A DNA stretch of 64,000 bases from Dysgonomonas sp. HDW5A (GCF_011299555.1 NZ_CP049857.1:806001-870000), one strand, 5' to 3'. Shown: positions 39,936 to 49,258, numbered from the stretch's first letter. Translations and numbers: made by a program. The notes: generated by a model from the sequence alone, not told the origin.

Positions 39936-41249
39936 ATGAAATCTGACCCGATTGCGATTTTCTGGTTCCGAAGAGACTTAAGGCTTGATGATAATGCAGG
40001 ACTTTTCCATGCTTTAAATAGTGGTTACCGCATTATGCCTGTTTTTATTTTCGATACAGACATTCTTAAACAGTTTGAAACGGCAGAGAATGCACAAGTT
40101 GAATTTATTCATCAACAGTTACAAATCTTACTAAAGGAGTTAAGTATTCACGGAAGTTCGATAGAAATAGGACATTCTACTCCGGAAGTCTTTTTTGAGA
40201 AGTTATGCCGGAAATATTCTATAAAAGCAGTTTATACGAATGAAGATTATGAGCTTTCGGCTCGAACGAGAGATAGTAAAATAGAAGAGTTACTAAAAGA
40301 AGAAGGCATTACTTTTGAAACATTCAAGGATCAGGTTATCTTCAGCAAAGACGATATTCTGAAAGATGATAAAACTCCTTATACCGTTTTTACACCTTAT
40401 TCGAAACGATGGAAACAAAAACTTCGCCCCGAACATTTAGAGTCGTTCGACACTAAAAGCCTCTTCTCGAATTTCTACTCATTCGAAAACAATTACATTC
40501 CCAGTTTGTCAAACTTAGGCTTTACTAAAAAAAGAGGAGTCAGCTTTCCTTCAACAGAGGTTAGTAATGAGTTGGTATCTAATTATAGTCAACAGAGAGA
40601 TTATCCGTCAATAGAAGGCACTTCCCGATTAGGTATTCACTTGCGATTCGGCACAATCAGCATACGTAAATTAGTAACTCAAGCACAGGCTTTGAACGAA
40701 ACTTTTCTGAATGAGCTTATTTGGCGGGAGTTTTATCAGGCTATAACCTGGCACTTTCCTCATATCTGTGAGAGCAAAGCTTTTAAACCCAAATTCGACA
40801 ACATAGTCTGGAGAAATAACGAGACCGAGTTTAAAGCTTGGTGTGACGGAAAAACCGGCTACCCGATTGTTGATGCCGGAATGAGGCAACTGAACGAAAC
40901 AGGATTTATGCATAACCGCGTACGAATGATTACGGCTTCGTTTCTTATCAAACATTTGCTGATAGACTGGAGATGGGGCGAAGCTTACTTTGCCAATAAA
41001 CTGCTCGATTTTGATTTCGCGTCTAATAATGGAGGGTGGCAATGGGCAGCCAGCAGTGGTTGTGATGCTGTTCCGTATTTCAGGATATTCAATCCTCAAC
41101 TGCAAACCGAGAGATTTGACAAACGTTTGGACTATATCAAAAAATGGATTCCCGGATTTGATCCATTAAATTATATTCCACCGATTGTAAATCATGAATT
41201 TGCACGAAAAAGAGTGCTTAAGGTATACGATGATGCTTTAAATAAATAA
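39936..41249 (+). CDS. phr: Cryptochrome/photolyase family protein (deoxyribodipyrimidine photolyase)
   Basis: FAD-dependent repair of UV-induced pyrimidine dimers. 437 residues. N-terminal antenna domain starting AIFWFRRDLRLDDN, and a C-terminal FAD domain with ELIWREFYQAITWHFP, WCDGKTGYPIVDAGMRQLNE, NNGGWQWAASSGCDAVPYFR and the late FDKRLDYIKKWIP. These are class I photolyase motifs, including the Trp residues of the electron-transfer chain. Divergent from groES. Nothing anomalous. Confidence 0.95.
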   Translation: MKSDPIAIFWFRRDLRLDDNAGLFHALNSGYRIMPVFIFDTDILKQFETAENAQVEFIHQQLQILLKELSIHGSSIEIGHSTPEVFFEKLCRKYSIKAVYTNEDYELSARTRDSKIEELLKEEGITFETFKDQVIFSKDDILKDDKTPYTVFTPYSKRWKQKLRPEHLESFDTKSLFSNFYSFENNYIPSLSNLGFTKKRGVSFPSTEVSNELVSNYSQQRDYPSIEGTSRLGIHLRFGTISIRKLVTQAQALNETFLNELIWREFYQAITWHFPHICESKAFKPKFDNIVWRNNETEFKAWCDGKTGYPIVDAGMRQLNETGFMHNRVRMITASFLIKHLLIDWRWGEAYFANKLLDFDFASNNGGWQWAASSGCDAVPYFRIFNPQLQTERFDKRLDYIKKWIPGFDPLNYIPPIVNHEFARKRVLKVYDDALNK

Positions 41250-41267
41250 ATGTATCTATTTACTTCA

Positions 41268-41396
41268 GATATCCGACCTATTTATTGCTTTAGCTGTAGG
41301 GGTGAACCTATGTGTTCGCCTATTTCGGACAGACACATAGGTCTGCCCCTACCAACAAAAATGTGCCATTAAATACTTTCTTTCACTTATTATGGG
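41268..41396 (+). repeat. Modular intergenic repeat, copy F, with an inserted palindromic element
   Basis: Head box CCTATTTATTGCTTTAGCTG (41277-41296) and tail ATTAAATACTTTCTTTCACTT (41374-41394) match other copies of the modular repeat. The middle is replaced by a 57-bp imperfect palindrome (41296-41352: GTAGGGGTGAACCTATGTGT ... ACACATAGGTCTGCCCCTAC). Confidence 0.7.
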
Positions 41397-41457
41397 CTAA
41401 TAAAACTAAGATTACTTAAAATATACATGGTTCACCTTACGAATCAAATACTTTCTA

Positions 41458-41465
41458 TACTTTTG
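41458..41465 (+). promoter_or_regulatory. -7 box upstream of the first TlpA-like gene
   Basis: TACTTTTG fits TAnnTTTG, about 115 bp upstream of the start codon at 41580. No firm -33 box. Confidence 0.4.
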
Positions 41466-41549
41466 TTGTTAAATTGAGTAAAGGTGAACACTTTATGTTA
41501 GTATTCAGTTATAATAGTGCGTATCACCTTTGCCTGTCAGAATAATCAA

Positions 41550-41564
41550 AAGGTCTCAGACCTT
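41550..41564. repeat. Palindrome AAGGTCTCAGACCTT upstream of the first TlpA-like gene
   Basis: Exact 15-bp copy, ending 15 bp before the ATG at 41580. Confidence 0.7.
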
Positions 41565-41579
41565 AATATAAAATCATTT

Positions 41580-42683
41580 ATGTACAGAAAAGTATTAGGC
41601 TTATTTTTATTTATTTCATCAGCCCTTTGTGCTCAAAACAATACTTATACACTCAAAGGTAGTATTGAGGATAATCAATATAACGGTAAAAAAGTATACC
41701 TGCAACAGTTGAATGATACCAGAAATGGCTTCACGAATATTGATAGTACAATTGTTATGGGTAACAGATTTGAATTTACGAAAGCAACTCAAGGTAATGA
41801 GCCTGCTTTAAGGTTTATCTCAACGGAAGAACCTGTAACCTATGCGCCTGCATTCTTCTTAGCCGAAGCTGGAGAAATTAGCCTAGCCATCGGTAAACAA
41901 AACAAAGTTAAAGGTACTCTCCGCAACAATCGCTTTCAAGATTTCTCTAATTTGCAGGATTCTTTGAACAAACAAATAGAGAGTGTTGTTCAAACCTATT
42001 CTCAAATGCTTCAAACTTCAGGAAATCAAGCGAAAATGATGCAGGAAGGGCAAGCTATAATGAAACAATTACAAGAAAGCAGGTATGAATTCGCCAAAGA
42101 AAACATCAATAATGACTTAGGCGAATTTATTGCTCTATCGTCATTCGAAGTACTTACACCTGATCAAGTATTGGAGTTGACATCTTTGATGAGACCTGAG
42201 TTCAGAAACAGCGATTTGGGACAGCAGGTTATTTCGTATTACGAAGCTCAAAATCTTAAAGTTGCAGGTGGTATGTATAAAGATATCAAATTAAAAGATC
42301 CATTAGGTAATGACATCGCATTGTCTGACTATGTAGGTAAAAACAAAGTTGTTCTGATAGATTTCTGGGCATCGTGGTGTGGACCTTGTATCAAAGAAAT
42401 GCCATACGTGGTAGACGCTTATAAACAATACAAAGACAAAGGTTTTGAGATTATAGGAATATCTATGGATGAGGATCAGGGCAGATGGTTAGGCACTATA
42501 GACCGCTTAGGTATGACATGGCCTCAGATGTCGGATCTTAAAGGATGGAAAAGTGCGGCTGCCAAGTTATATGGCATCGACAGTATTCCATACACTTTGT
42601 TACTGGATCAAGACGGAAAAATAATTGACAGTAACCTTAGGGGAACTCAATTGGTAAATAAATTACAAGAGTTATTGGACTAA
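41580..42683 (+). CDS. TlpA-like periplasmic thioredoxin-fold protein, paralog 1
   Basis: 367 residues from the ATG at 41580; a longer frame upstream to 41517 runs through the palindrome and lacks a signal peptide, so the later start is preferred. Signal peptide MYRKVLGLFLFISSALCAQ. The N-terminal DUF4369-like domain (residues ~22-110) is followed by a helical linker and a thioredoxin domain with WASWCGPC near residue 262-269. Such proteins are periplasmic thiol-disulfide oxidoreductases. First of three tandem paralogs; this one seems soluble rather than a lipoprotein (cleavage CA|Q). Confidence 0.88.
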   Translation: MYRKVLGLFLFISSALCAQNNTYTLKGSIEDNQYNGKKVYLQQLNDTRNGFTNIDSTIVMGNRFEFTKATQGNEPALRFISTEEPVTYAPAFFLAEAGEISLAIGKQNKVKGTLRNNRFQDFSNLQDSLNKQIESVVQTYSQMLQTSGNQAKMMQEGQAIMKQLQESRYEFAKENINNDLGEFIALSSFEVLTPDQVLELTSLMRPEFRNSDLGQQVISYYEAQNLKVAGGMYKDIKLKDPLGNDIALSDYVGKNKVVLIDFWASWCGPCIKEMPYVVDAYKQYKDKGFEIIGISMDEDQGRWLGTIDRLGMTWPQMSDLKGWKSAAAKLYGIDSIPYTLLLDQDGKIIDSNLRGTQLVNKLQELLD

Positions 42684-42761
42684 GGAGATTCAATACTTCA
42701 AAATATCTCAACCAACAAAAAATCAAGAATTTCACAATTTTAAAAATAAAAAACAATTAAC

Positions 42762-43865
42762 ATGAAAAGATTCCTATACTTACTGCCTGCCATAGCACTT
42801 TTGTTATCAGCATGTTCGCAGAAAAGTCAGCTGAATGGTAAATTTGCAAATGCGGACAACGACGGGAAGCAAGTTTATCTGTTGACGATGAAAGATTTTA
42901 ATGCTCCTTTTCAACCGGTAGATTCTACTATAGTAAAAGACGGTGCATTTAGCTTCGAACTTAACGACTCTACTGAAGTGGGTGTTGCTTACATCGTAGT
43001 TAAGGAAGCTGCTGCGGGAACTCCAAACGGAATACCTTTTGTTTACGAAAAAGGGAATATCGAAATGTATATAGATAGTGTACCTAAAGTAAAAGGAACA
43101 CCTTTAAATGAAAAGAGTCAGGCATTTTTCGACAAACTGGCAGTCGTTGCTAAAAAGATGGAAACTGCAGATGCGAAGGCCGCTCAAGTTACTGATCCAA
43201 ACGAACGTCAAGGCTATATAGACGAGATGCAGGGTCTACAAAAGGAAATGAGTACAATCGGATATGATTTCGTTAAAGAAAATATATCCAATAGAATAGG
43301 TGAATTTTATTTGGTTTCGTTTATCGACCTTTTTGATGACAATCAGGTTCAAGACTTATTAAAACTAGCAAGTCCTGAATATCAAAAACTGATCAACAAT
43401 CTGTTAGGTCTGGATGATCAACCTCAAGCACAACAAGGTAGCTTTATTGGTAAAAAATTCATTGATATTACAGGTACAACTCCTGATGGAAAAACAATCT
43501 CTATATCAGAATATGCAGGAAAAGGCAAAGTTGTTCTTGTTGACTTTTGGGCTTCTTGGTGCGGGCCTTGTATCAAAGAGATGCCTAACGTAGTGGCTGC
43601 TTACCAAAAGTACAAAAGCAAAGGCTTCGAAATTGTTGGTATATCTTTAGATGATGATAAGAGCAAGTGGACTGCTGCAATCAAAAATCTGAATATGGCT
43701 TGGCCTCAAATGTCTGATCTTAAAGGTTGGGAAAGCCAATTGAGTGCTCCATACAATGTAACAAGTATTCCTTACACGGTATTAATTGACAAGGACGGTA
43801 CAATTGTAGCCGAAAACCTGAGAGGACAAGAACTTGAGAATAAGCTTAGCGAATTATTGAAATAA
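42762..43865 (+). CDS. TlpA-like thioredoxin-fold lipoprotein, paralog 2
   Basis: 367 residues, same layout as its neighbour: lipoprotein signal with LLSACS (C18), DUF4369-like N-terminal domain, and a thioredoxin domain with WASWCGPC near residue 262. The final motif SIPYTVLIDKDG with its cis-Pro is intact. The thioredoxin half is very close to that of paralog 1 (IKEMP, KSKGFEIVGISLDDD, WPQMSDLKGW), and the N-terminal half has diverged. Membrane-anchored in the periplasm, probably reducing other envelope proteins. 78 bp after paralog 1 and followed by a strong terminator. Confidence 0.9.
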   Translation: MKRFLYLLPAIALLLSACSQKSQLNGKFANADNDGKQVYLLTMKDFNAPFQPVDSTIVKDGAFSFELNDSTEVGVAYIVVKEAAAGTPNGIPFVYEKGNIEMYIDSVPKVKGTPLNEKSQAFFDKLAVVAKKMETADAKAAQVTDPNERQGYIDEMQGLQKEMSTIGYDFVKENISNRIGEFYLVSFIDLFDDNQVQDLLKLASPEYQKLINNLLGLDDQPQAQQGSFIGKKFIDITGTTPDGKTISISEYAGKGKVVLVDFWASWCGPCIKEMPNVVAAYQKYKSKGFEIVGISLDDDKSKWTAAIKNLNMAWPQMSDLKGWESQLSAPYNVTSIPYTVLIDKDGTIVAENLRGQELENKLSELLK

Positions 43866-43879
43866 ACGATATTAAGCTC

Positions 43880-43923
43880 ACAGTTCTATTTATTACTTTG
43901 GTTAGTGTAATAAATAGAACTGT
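43880..43923. terminator. 17-bp hairpin between TlpA paralogs 2 and 3
   Basis: Perfect inverted repeat ACAGTTCTATTTATTAC / GTAATAAATAGAACTGT around a 10-nt loop, then TTTATATT. The words AACTATTTATTnCTTTGG recall the modular repeat, so it may derive from one. It probably ends the paralog 1-2 transcript. Confidence 0.75.
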
Positions 43924-43987
43924 TTATATTCATACAATATATAATTAATTACTTTTAGTTACTTAATTTATTAATCACGTAATATTA

Positions 43988-45115
43988 ATGAAAAAGATTT
44001 TGTCTCTACTCGCTGCAACCATTGTTATATTGATGGTTGCATGCACAGGAAAACCCACACCTAAGGAGTATACTCTTACAGGTAACTTATCAGGTGGTGG
44101 ATCCGACAGCTTGTTGGTATATTTACAGGCAATAGATGAAAATACAGGAGAATTTGTATCTGTTGATACTGCAACAGTACAAAACGGAACTTTTGTATTT
44201 AAAGGTTTGGCAGAAGACAGTCCTATGCTTCGCTTTATCTCGGCAGAAGGTTTATCAAAACCTGTACTGATTGCAATTGAAAGCGGAAACATTGATGTTT
44301 CTTTTGATACAGCATTTGTGGCTACAGTTAAGGGTACTGCCCTGAACGATAAATATCAGGAATTCTCTAATAAGAGAAATAAAATATCGGATGATCTTCG
44401 TGCATTATCTAAACTAAGCAAAGATGCCGAAAATGCAGGAACTCTTACGCCTGAATATGAGAAACAATTAGATGATAAATACGACTCCTTGTATAATGGA
44501 ATGAAAAAAGAAGTGTTTGACTTTACTAAAGCCAATATCACAAATCCTCTTGGGGTATATGTACTTATAGACAGAGGTGTTTCTTTTGATGCTGCTCAAC
44601 TAAAGGAATTATTGCCGGCTCTTGATCCCAAGACTAAAACGAATCCTCGAATTTTAAAATTGGAGAAACGATTGGAAGCTCTTGAAGGAACTGAAATCGG
44701 AAAACAATTTGTAGATATAAAAGGAACTACTCCTGATGGCAAAGAAGTTTCATTGTCCGATTACGCCGGAAAAGGGAAGTATGTACTTGTTGATTTCTGG
44801 GCATCATGGTGTCCTCCTTGTCGTAAGGAAATGCCTCTGGTAGTAGAAGCGTATAAGAAATATAAGAATAAAGGTTTCGAAATTGTAGGTGTATCTTTAG
44901 ACGATGATAAGGCAGCATGGGAGAAAGGGATCAAAGATCTTAATATTACATGGCCTCAAATATCGGATTTGAAAGGATGGAAAACCGAACTTGGTGCAGC
45001 TTATGCCGTTAATAGTATCCCTCACACAGTACTTTTAGATAAAGACGGGAAGATTATAGCCAAAGATCTTAGAGGTGATCAGTTATCTGAAAAACTAGCT
45101 GAGTTATTAAAGTAA
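43988..45115 (+). CDS. TlpA-like thioredoxin-fold lipoprotein, paralog 3
   Basis: 375 residues. Lipoprotein signal with ILMVACT (C18). DUF4369-like N-terminal domain, then thioredoxin domain with WASWCPPC, i.e. WCPPC instead of the WCGPC of paralogs 1 and 2. A Pro in the middle is expected to change redox potential (resA-like WCxxC variants do so). The rest is highly similar (KKYKNKGFEIVGVSLDDD, WPQISDLKGW). Followed by its own terminator at 45137. Probably arose by tandem duplication. Confidence 0.9.
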   Translation: MKKILSLLAATIVILMVACTGKPTPKEYTLTGNLSGGGSDSLLVYLQAIDENTGEFVSVDTATVQNGTFVFKGLAEDSPMLRFISAEGLSKPVLIAIESGNIDVSFDTAFVATVKGTALNDKYQEFSNKRNKISDDLRALSKLSKDAENAGTLTPEYEKQLDDKYDSLYNGMKKEVFDFTKANITNPLGVYVLIDRGVSFDAAQLKELLPALDPKTKTNPRILKLEKRLEALEGTEIGKQFVDIKGTTPDGKEVSLSDYAGKGKYVLVDFWASWCPPCRKEMPLVVEAYKKYKNKGFEIVGVSLDDDKAAWEKGIKDLNITWPQISDLKGWKTELGAAYAVNSIPHTVLLDKDGKIIAKDLRGDQLSEKLAELLK

Positions 45116-45136
45116 GTAAAAACTCAAATATCCAAA

Positions 45137-45178
45137 AAGCGCTGCAGATTATGTTCTCTGCAGCGCTTCTCTTTTTTA
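45137..45178. terminator. Intrinsic terminator after TlpA paralog 3
   Basis: Perfect 12-bp GC-rich stem AAGCGCTGCAGA / TCTGCAGCGCTT, 8-nt loop, then CTCTTTTTTA. The remaining 268 bp to 45446 are AT-rich with nothing recognised. Confidence 0.88.
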
Positions 45179-45446
45179 TATTATATTTATATTTCTTAGT
45201 TAATTATATTTCCATTTATATCGGAAATATAAATTTGTGAGCATAATTACTAGATTCAATTTATTTTGTCATTCAATAAATATTGCATATTATGATCATT
45301 AAAATCAATGATTAAGAGTCAGTTATAATAAAATTTCAAATTATTTGTTTTATTTGATATAAACTCTAATATTGGTAACGTTATCTTTTGGGGAATTATG
45401 ATTTTTATATATTTCATAAAACGAAAAACTTTGTCTTAGTAGGATT

Positions 45447-45803
45447 TTAACGATCTCCAACTAATACTTTTTTTAAATCTCCTTTTTCTTTTGTTATCAA
45501 ATAGATGAGATAGGGAGCAAAAACTATAATACCAAGAATATTAGCTGCAATTCCCATTATGATTGATGAAATAGAGAATCTGTTTCGCCACATTATCCAT
45601 AGCATAGACAAAAGTAGATAACAATGGAAATCAAGGCTGAATTGACCATTCCAATTTATTGAAACGACATTTTCAAAAAAGACTTTAGCAAAGTTTCCAC
45701 CATCATTCAAATTAACAATGATTGTATAAATTAGCAGGACTAATGTTTGAATAGCCAGTAATGCTTTCAGTAAGATCTGATTGTTTTTTCCTTTGGGTTG
45801 CAT
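45447..45803 (-). CDS. Small multi-helix membrane protein
   Basis: 118 residues from the ATG at 45801-45803; an upstream in-frame TTG would add eight residues. About three hydrophobic helices (LLKALLAIQTLVLLIYTIIV; FSLDFHCYLLLSMLWIMW; IIMGIAANILGIIVFAPYLI) and a basic C-terminal tail (TKEKGDLKKVLVGD). The pattern resembles DUF2834-type membrane proteins, but I am not certain. It lies 72 bp after the TetR gene on the same strand, which makes it the likely target of that regulator. Inner membrane; function unknown. Confidence 0.65.
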   Translation of the reverse strand: MQPKGKNNQILLKALLAIQTLVLLIYTIIVNLNDGGNFAKVFFENVVSINWNGQFSLDFHCYLLLSMLWIMWRNRFSISSIIMGIAANILGIIVFAPYLIYLITKEKGDLKKVLVGDR

Positions 45804-45875
45804 ATTTTTTTTTAAAAGTTTATGCAAATATATATGGAAAGATCTGATTATTTTAGACGCTACCGTACAAACACA

Positions 45876-46409
45876 CTACACAAAACTTCCAATAACTCTC
45901 TTTAAATATGCGAAATAACTCAAAAGCCATTTATGATTTATGCTTTCGACTGTCGCTTGCAGATAAAAGTTTTCTAGAGCAAGTTCAAAAATTGCCTCTA
46001 ATTGCTTCTCATTTAATCTTAGTTCCATGTCTTTTACCCAACGCATTGTAAAAGCATTTCCTATTATTAAACTTGACTTGGTGAGGGTATCAGAATATTT
46101 TTTTTGTTCTCTATTTATTCGTAACTGACGATTAAAAAGTAAATCAACCTTATGCTCGACTAATATATCTATCAAATCAGGATCAATATTTTGGGCTTTA
46201 ACCTCCTTCTTCGCAATGATATACGACTGTGAAATATGAAATTCAAGCAAATATTGAATAAACAAATCAAGATCAACAAAATGATGATAAAATGATGATT
46301 TACTGATTCCGATTTTTTTCGCCAACCTTTCGATTTTTAATCCGGTTATACCGCTTTTTGCAAAAATATCATATCCTGTTTTTATCCAAAGTTCTTTAGT
46401 ATCTACCAT
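45876..46409 (-). CDS. TetR/AcrR-family transcriptional regulator
   Basis: 177 residues. The N-terminal ~50 residues hold the TetR HTH: GYDIFAKSGITGLKIERLAK, then IGISKSSFYHHFVD. The C-terminal helical domain varies and its ligand is unknown. Followed on the same strand by a small membrane protein gene, in the classic pattern of a self-regulated repressor with its target. A -7 box TATATTTG lies at 46429-46436. Confidence 0.88.
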   Translation of the reverse strand: MVDTKELWIKTGYDIFAKSGITGLKIERLAKKIGISKSSFYHHFVDLDLFIQYLLEFHISQSYIIAKKEVKAQNIDPDLIDILVEHKVDLLFNRQLRINREQKKYSDTLTKSSLIIGNAFTMRWVKDMELRLNEKQLEAIFELALENFYLQATVESINHKWLLSYFAYLKRVIGSFV

Positions 46410-46428
46410 GAAATTATAATTACTGCAA

Positions 46429-46436
46429 CAAATATA
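46429..46436 (-). promoter_or_regulatory. -7 box for the TetR gene
   Basis: Minus strand TATATTTG, 19 bp upstream of the start. No clear -33 box. Confidence 0.45.
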
Positions 46437-46511
46437 TAGAATATTTTACTTACATATAATTAACTAATGCCAATCAGTAGTTGGGATTATATGTTCTATT
46501 AAATTATTCTT

Positions 46512-46932
46512 CTACGCGCAATCGAAGATTGCTTGTATTCCTTTTGCCCAAAGCCCCAAAAGGAATCAAAAAGGCTTTGTGTTGCGTGGCTCGCCTGCCT
46601 GACTTTAGCTTGCGGGCTAAACTAAACTTATTGCCTATCGGCACGTTTAGTTTTACGCCTGCTTCGCTTGTCAGCCAACGGCTGTGCCTCTGATGCACTG
46701 GGCTGACGCCTACAAATGGCTTTTGTCCGTAAGGCTCCTCGACCTTGGCGTTTGCACGGGGTACCCGTAGGATGAAGAAAGCGTTAAGAAACAAAAGGAT
46801 ATCAACAATAAATGTTTTCTTTTGTTTTAGCTTTCGAGTCCGTAGCGGGTCGGGCAAAGAGGCTCAGTCTTGATCTTTTGTTTCGTTTTGTATCAAGACA
46901 AAATGAAAAACAAACCCAATAGGGTGCGTTAG
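46512..46932 (-). repeat. Dispersed ~420-bp intergenic repeat, copy 2
   Basis: Same orientation as copy 1 (2510-2912) and inverted relative to copy 3 (51689-52107). Starts with hairpin GCAATC-GAA-GATTGC and ends AGGGTGCGTTAG. It keeps the ~18-nt segment CTGATGCACTGGGCTGACGC that copy 1 lacks. A 117-codon frame on the minus strand (MPDPLRTRK...) crosses almost all of it, but the frame is not conserved in the other copies. Confidence 0.9.
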
Positions 46933-47058
46933 AATAATTGGACATTAAACAGATCAACTACTGATTCGCATTAATAAGAAAAGAATGATATCAATAGGAT
47001 AATAAACAAAGAGAAAACTGTTGCAAATATTGTATTTTTCCTTTTCATTGTAATAGCT

Positions 47059-48111
47059 TTAATTTATTGCTTTGTAACGTGATCCGAACGGAAAATAACC
47101 TGCTTTTTTTCTTAATTTTAGTTTTCTGAAAAGATTCAATGGCTTCTTTTTTATTTTGCCCTTATAGTTTGCTGCAAAATCATCCACAGCATCAAGTATC
47201 CTCACTGATGCTTTTCCATCTCGGAATGGATGAACCTGATCCATAAATTGCTTGATATTCTCCATTAAATCAGCAGGATGCTGAAGTGCTTTTTCAATGG
47301 TATCACCTAATATTTCGGGATTGTCAATATCCAGAAGATGATTAGCCGGAAATGTATTCTTATAAGTAACAACAGGTTTGTAGAACCATAAAAATTCGTA
47401 GATAACAGACGATGTATCACTTAGCATAACATCTGCTTTCTGATACAAAGGCAGTTTGTCTTCTGTATCACAAAAAGTTACATTACTATATGTTTCAGCT
47501 AAATCCCTGTATCTATCGCTTGTCTCGTTATCCATTTTAGGATGAAAGGAAAAAAACCAATTCCAATTCTTTTGCTGAATAAGAGAGACTATCTGGGGAT
47601 AGAGATCCTCCGTTGAATTTAATTTCTTAGTAAAAGTCGGAGCATATATAATATTTACGCCATTGTCTACATCATCCGATTTAGGTATTGTATAGCTGTC
47701 GAATTTACTCCAACCCGTTTCGTATACCTTGAAGAAACGATGTTTAGCTTCTAATTCTTTGAAAGTGGGTGTAAACAAGCCACTTGTAGTGCAATAAATA
47801 TCAAAGAACCCTCGGATTTTATAATGATCTCCATAATCGGTTCGCTTATAATATAACCCATGAAAAACTTCAACTTTTATTCCGGGAAAGAAATCGTAAA
47901 TATAATTACCCGGTGCAAAAATTGCATAAGGATTATAATCCATCACATCTTTTATTGTCTTCAGCTGTTTTTCATTCTCTCTAAGAAACAGAGGGGATGA
48001 GTCTTCAATATACCATGCTACATCATCGCCTCTTCTCCATATTTCTTCTTGAATAGGGCGAAGAATAGAATAGGCATAAGAATGAGAAACAAAAAGCAAA
48101 TATTTTTTCAT
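47059..48111 (-). CDS. CDP-glycerol glycerophosphotransferase family protein
   Basis: 350 residues from the ATG at 48109-48111; the preceding codon is TTG. The sequence resembles TagB/TagF-like glycerophosphotransferases with a GT-B fold. VEVFHGLYYKRTDYGDHYK (~80-98) carries the acceptor-site His-Gly, and ADVMLSDTSSVIYEFLWFYK (~225-245) is the conserved C-terminal donor motif with the SDTSSVxxEF signature. It probably adds glycerol- or ribitol-phosphate or a related unit to a surface polymer. No teichoic acid pathway is expected in Gram-negative Bacteroidales, so a capsule or O-antigen decoration is more likely. No operon partners. Confidence 0.82.
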   Translation of the reverse strand: MKKYLLFVSHSYAYSILRPIQEEIWRRGDDVAWYIEDSSPLFLRENEKQLKTIKDVMDYNPYAIFAPGNYIYDFFPGIKVEVFHGLYYKRTDYGDHYKIRGFFDIYCTTSGLFTPTFKELEAKHRFFKVYETGWSKFDSYTIPKSDDVDNGVNIIYAPTFTKKLNSTEDLYPQIVSLIQQKNWNWFFSFHPKMDNETSDRYRDLAETYSNVTFCDTEDKLPLYQKADVMLSDTSSVIYEFLWFYKPVVTYKNTFPANHLLDIDNPEILGDTIEKALQHPADLMENIKQFMDQVHPFRDGKASVRILDAVDDFAANYKGKIKKKPLNLFRKLKLRKKAGYFPFGSRYKAIN

Positions 48112-48144
48112 CAAATGTGGCTCTTAAGCTTTCATATTATACAA

Positions 48145-48152
48145 CAAAGATA
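48145..48152 (-). promoter_or_regulatory. -7 box for the CDP-glycerol transferase-like gene
   Basis: Minus strand TATCTTTG fits TAnnTTTG, 33 bp upstream of the start. Confidence 0.45.
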
Positions 48153-48226
48153 TACTTTTAGCTGAAAATATGAGAATAGTCTCATGAGCTAAGGTATCAG
48201 TACTTTTTATTGATTGGATAAGTATT

Positions 48227-48321
48227 AAGTTCGCAGAACTATTTATTGCTTTGGCAAGTAAAACAGCGACAGGTTGTTATGCTTTTAAAATGAGTCATTA
48301 AATATTTTCTTTTACTTAAAA
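48227..48321 (+). repeat. Modular ~95-bp intergenic repeat, copy B
   Basis: Almost identical (about two mismatches) to the reverse complement of 7396-7490. Head AAGTTCGCAGAACT, box TTTATTGCTTTGGCAAG, middle ACAGGTTGTTATGC, tail TCATTAAATATTTTCTTTT. Confidence 0.88.
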
Positions 48322-48400
48322 CAACAATCAGTTATCATATAAAACATAACAATAAATAATTAAAGTTACTTATTATATATCTGATATCCGAAATTTAAAC

Positions 48401-48415
48401 AAGGTCTACGACCTT
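48401..48415. repeat. Palindrome AAGGTCTACGACCTT
   Basis: Variant of the family, 26 bp upstream of the start at 48442. Confidence 0.55.
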
Positions 48416-48441
48416 CATTATACATATATACGAACACTTTT

Positions 48442-49152
48442 ATGACAGAAAAAGAGCCTTACTACGGTGATTTGAAAAAAACTGAAATTTTGACAGAATT
48501 ATTTAAAGTAAAGGGAGAATTACGAGACGAAGTATGGAGAGAAACATTTCTGGCAAATGTTGCCGATGCCAGTTTTGTATGTAGCGACCCTCAGGTAATT
48601 AGCGGTCCTGATGGCTTTCCTTATTTTGTACTAAATACACCTGAACCGAATAAACCTTTTCAATGCTATGTAATCAATAATATGATTCATGATTTTCTTT
48701 TAGAGCAGGGATTAGGTGTTGTTATAAATCCGGAAAAAGGAAATCCTGACTGGGTATTTTCTTATGGAGATATTGTAAATTTTCACCTCAGGAATGAATT
48801 TTACACGCAATCCAACAACTGGGATATGCAGAAAGCCGATGAAGTTTTAGAAAGCGAAGAAAAGGTATTGGTAGGTCAACCTTCAGAATATATTATACCT
48901 GAGCATACGAGAAGGATTTTACGACTGTTCTTCGAGAGTCTTCAAATCAATGATGCAAAAATAGCTTTATTAAACCGACCTAAGGGAGAAGAGTTTTCTC
49001 AGCAACTGGTCTTCAATCTTACTCCCGATAAGTTTAAAGACAGGGATCAATTTAATGGAATTATGGGATATGTTTCGTGGTTCTTACCCAAACATTATTC
49101 ATATGCTTCGATGAATGAGTCGACTCTTGGAGAAAATTTCTTACCTATATAA
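48442..49152 (+). CDS. Conserved hypothetical protein
   Basis: 236 residues, soluble, acidic, with no signal peptide or membrane helix. Composition and smooth coding pattern support a real gene. Fragments include PDGFPYFVLNTPEPNKPFQC near 54-73 and GDIVNFHLRNEFYTQ near 112-126. I do not recognise the family. It is preceded by repeat B and palindrome copy k and followed by repeat C, so it is boxed by repeats. No operon partner. Confidence 0.7.
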   Translation: MTEKEPYYGDLKKTEILTELFKVKGELRDEVWRETFLANVADASFVCSDPQVISGPDGFPYFVLNTPEPNKPFQCYVINNMIHDFLLEQGLGVVINPEKGNPDWVFSYGDIVNFHLRNEFYTQSNNWDMQKADEVLESEEKVLVGQPSEYIIPEHTRRILRLFFESLQINDAKIALLNRPKGEEFSQQLVFNLTPDKFKDRDQFNGIMGYVSWFLPKHYSYASMNESTLGENFLPI

Positions 49153-49158
49153 GAAACT

Positions 49159-49251
49159 AAAGCCTCAGACCTATTTATTGTCCATCCGAGTATAACAGCG
49201 ATTGGCAGTTACAACTTTAAAATACGACATTAAATATTTACTGTTACTTAT
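49159..49251 (+). repeat. Modular intergenic repeat, copy C (diverged)
   Basis: Head GCCTCAGACC, box TATTTATTG, middle GTATAACAGCGATTGGCAGT, tail CATTAAATATTTACTGTTAC. Same order of parts as copies A and B, with many substitutions. Starts 6 bp after the stop of the preceding gene. Confidence 0.75.
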
Positions 49252-49258
49252 AAAAATA

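Noticed and set aside
41517-41579. Upstream extension of the first TlpA-like gene to 41517
   Set aside because: It would translate the palindrome and destroy the signal peptide; the ATG at 41580 is followed by a good signal sequence.
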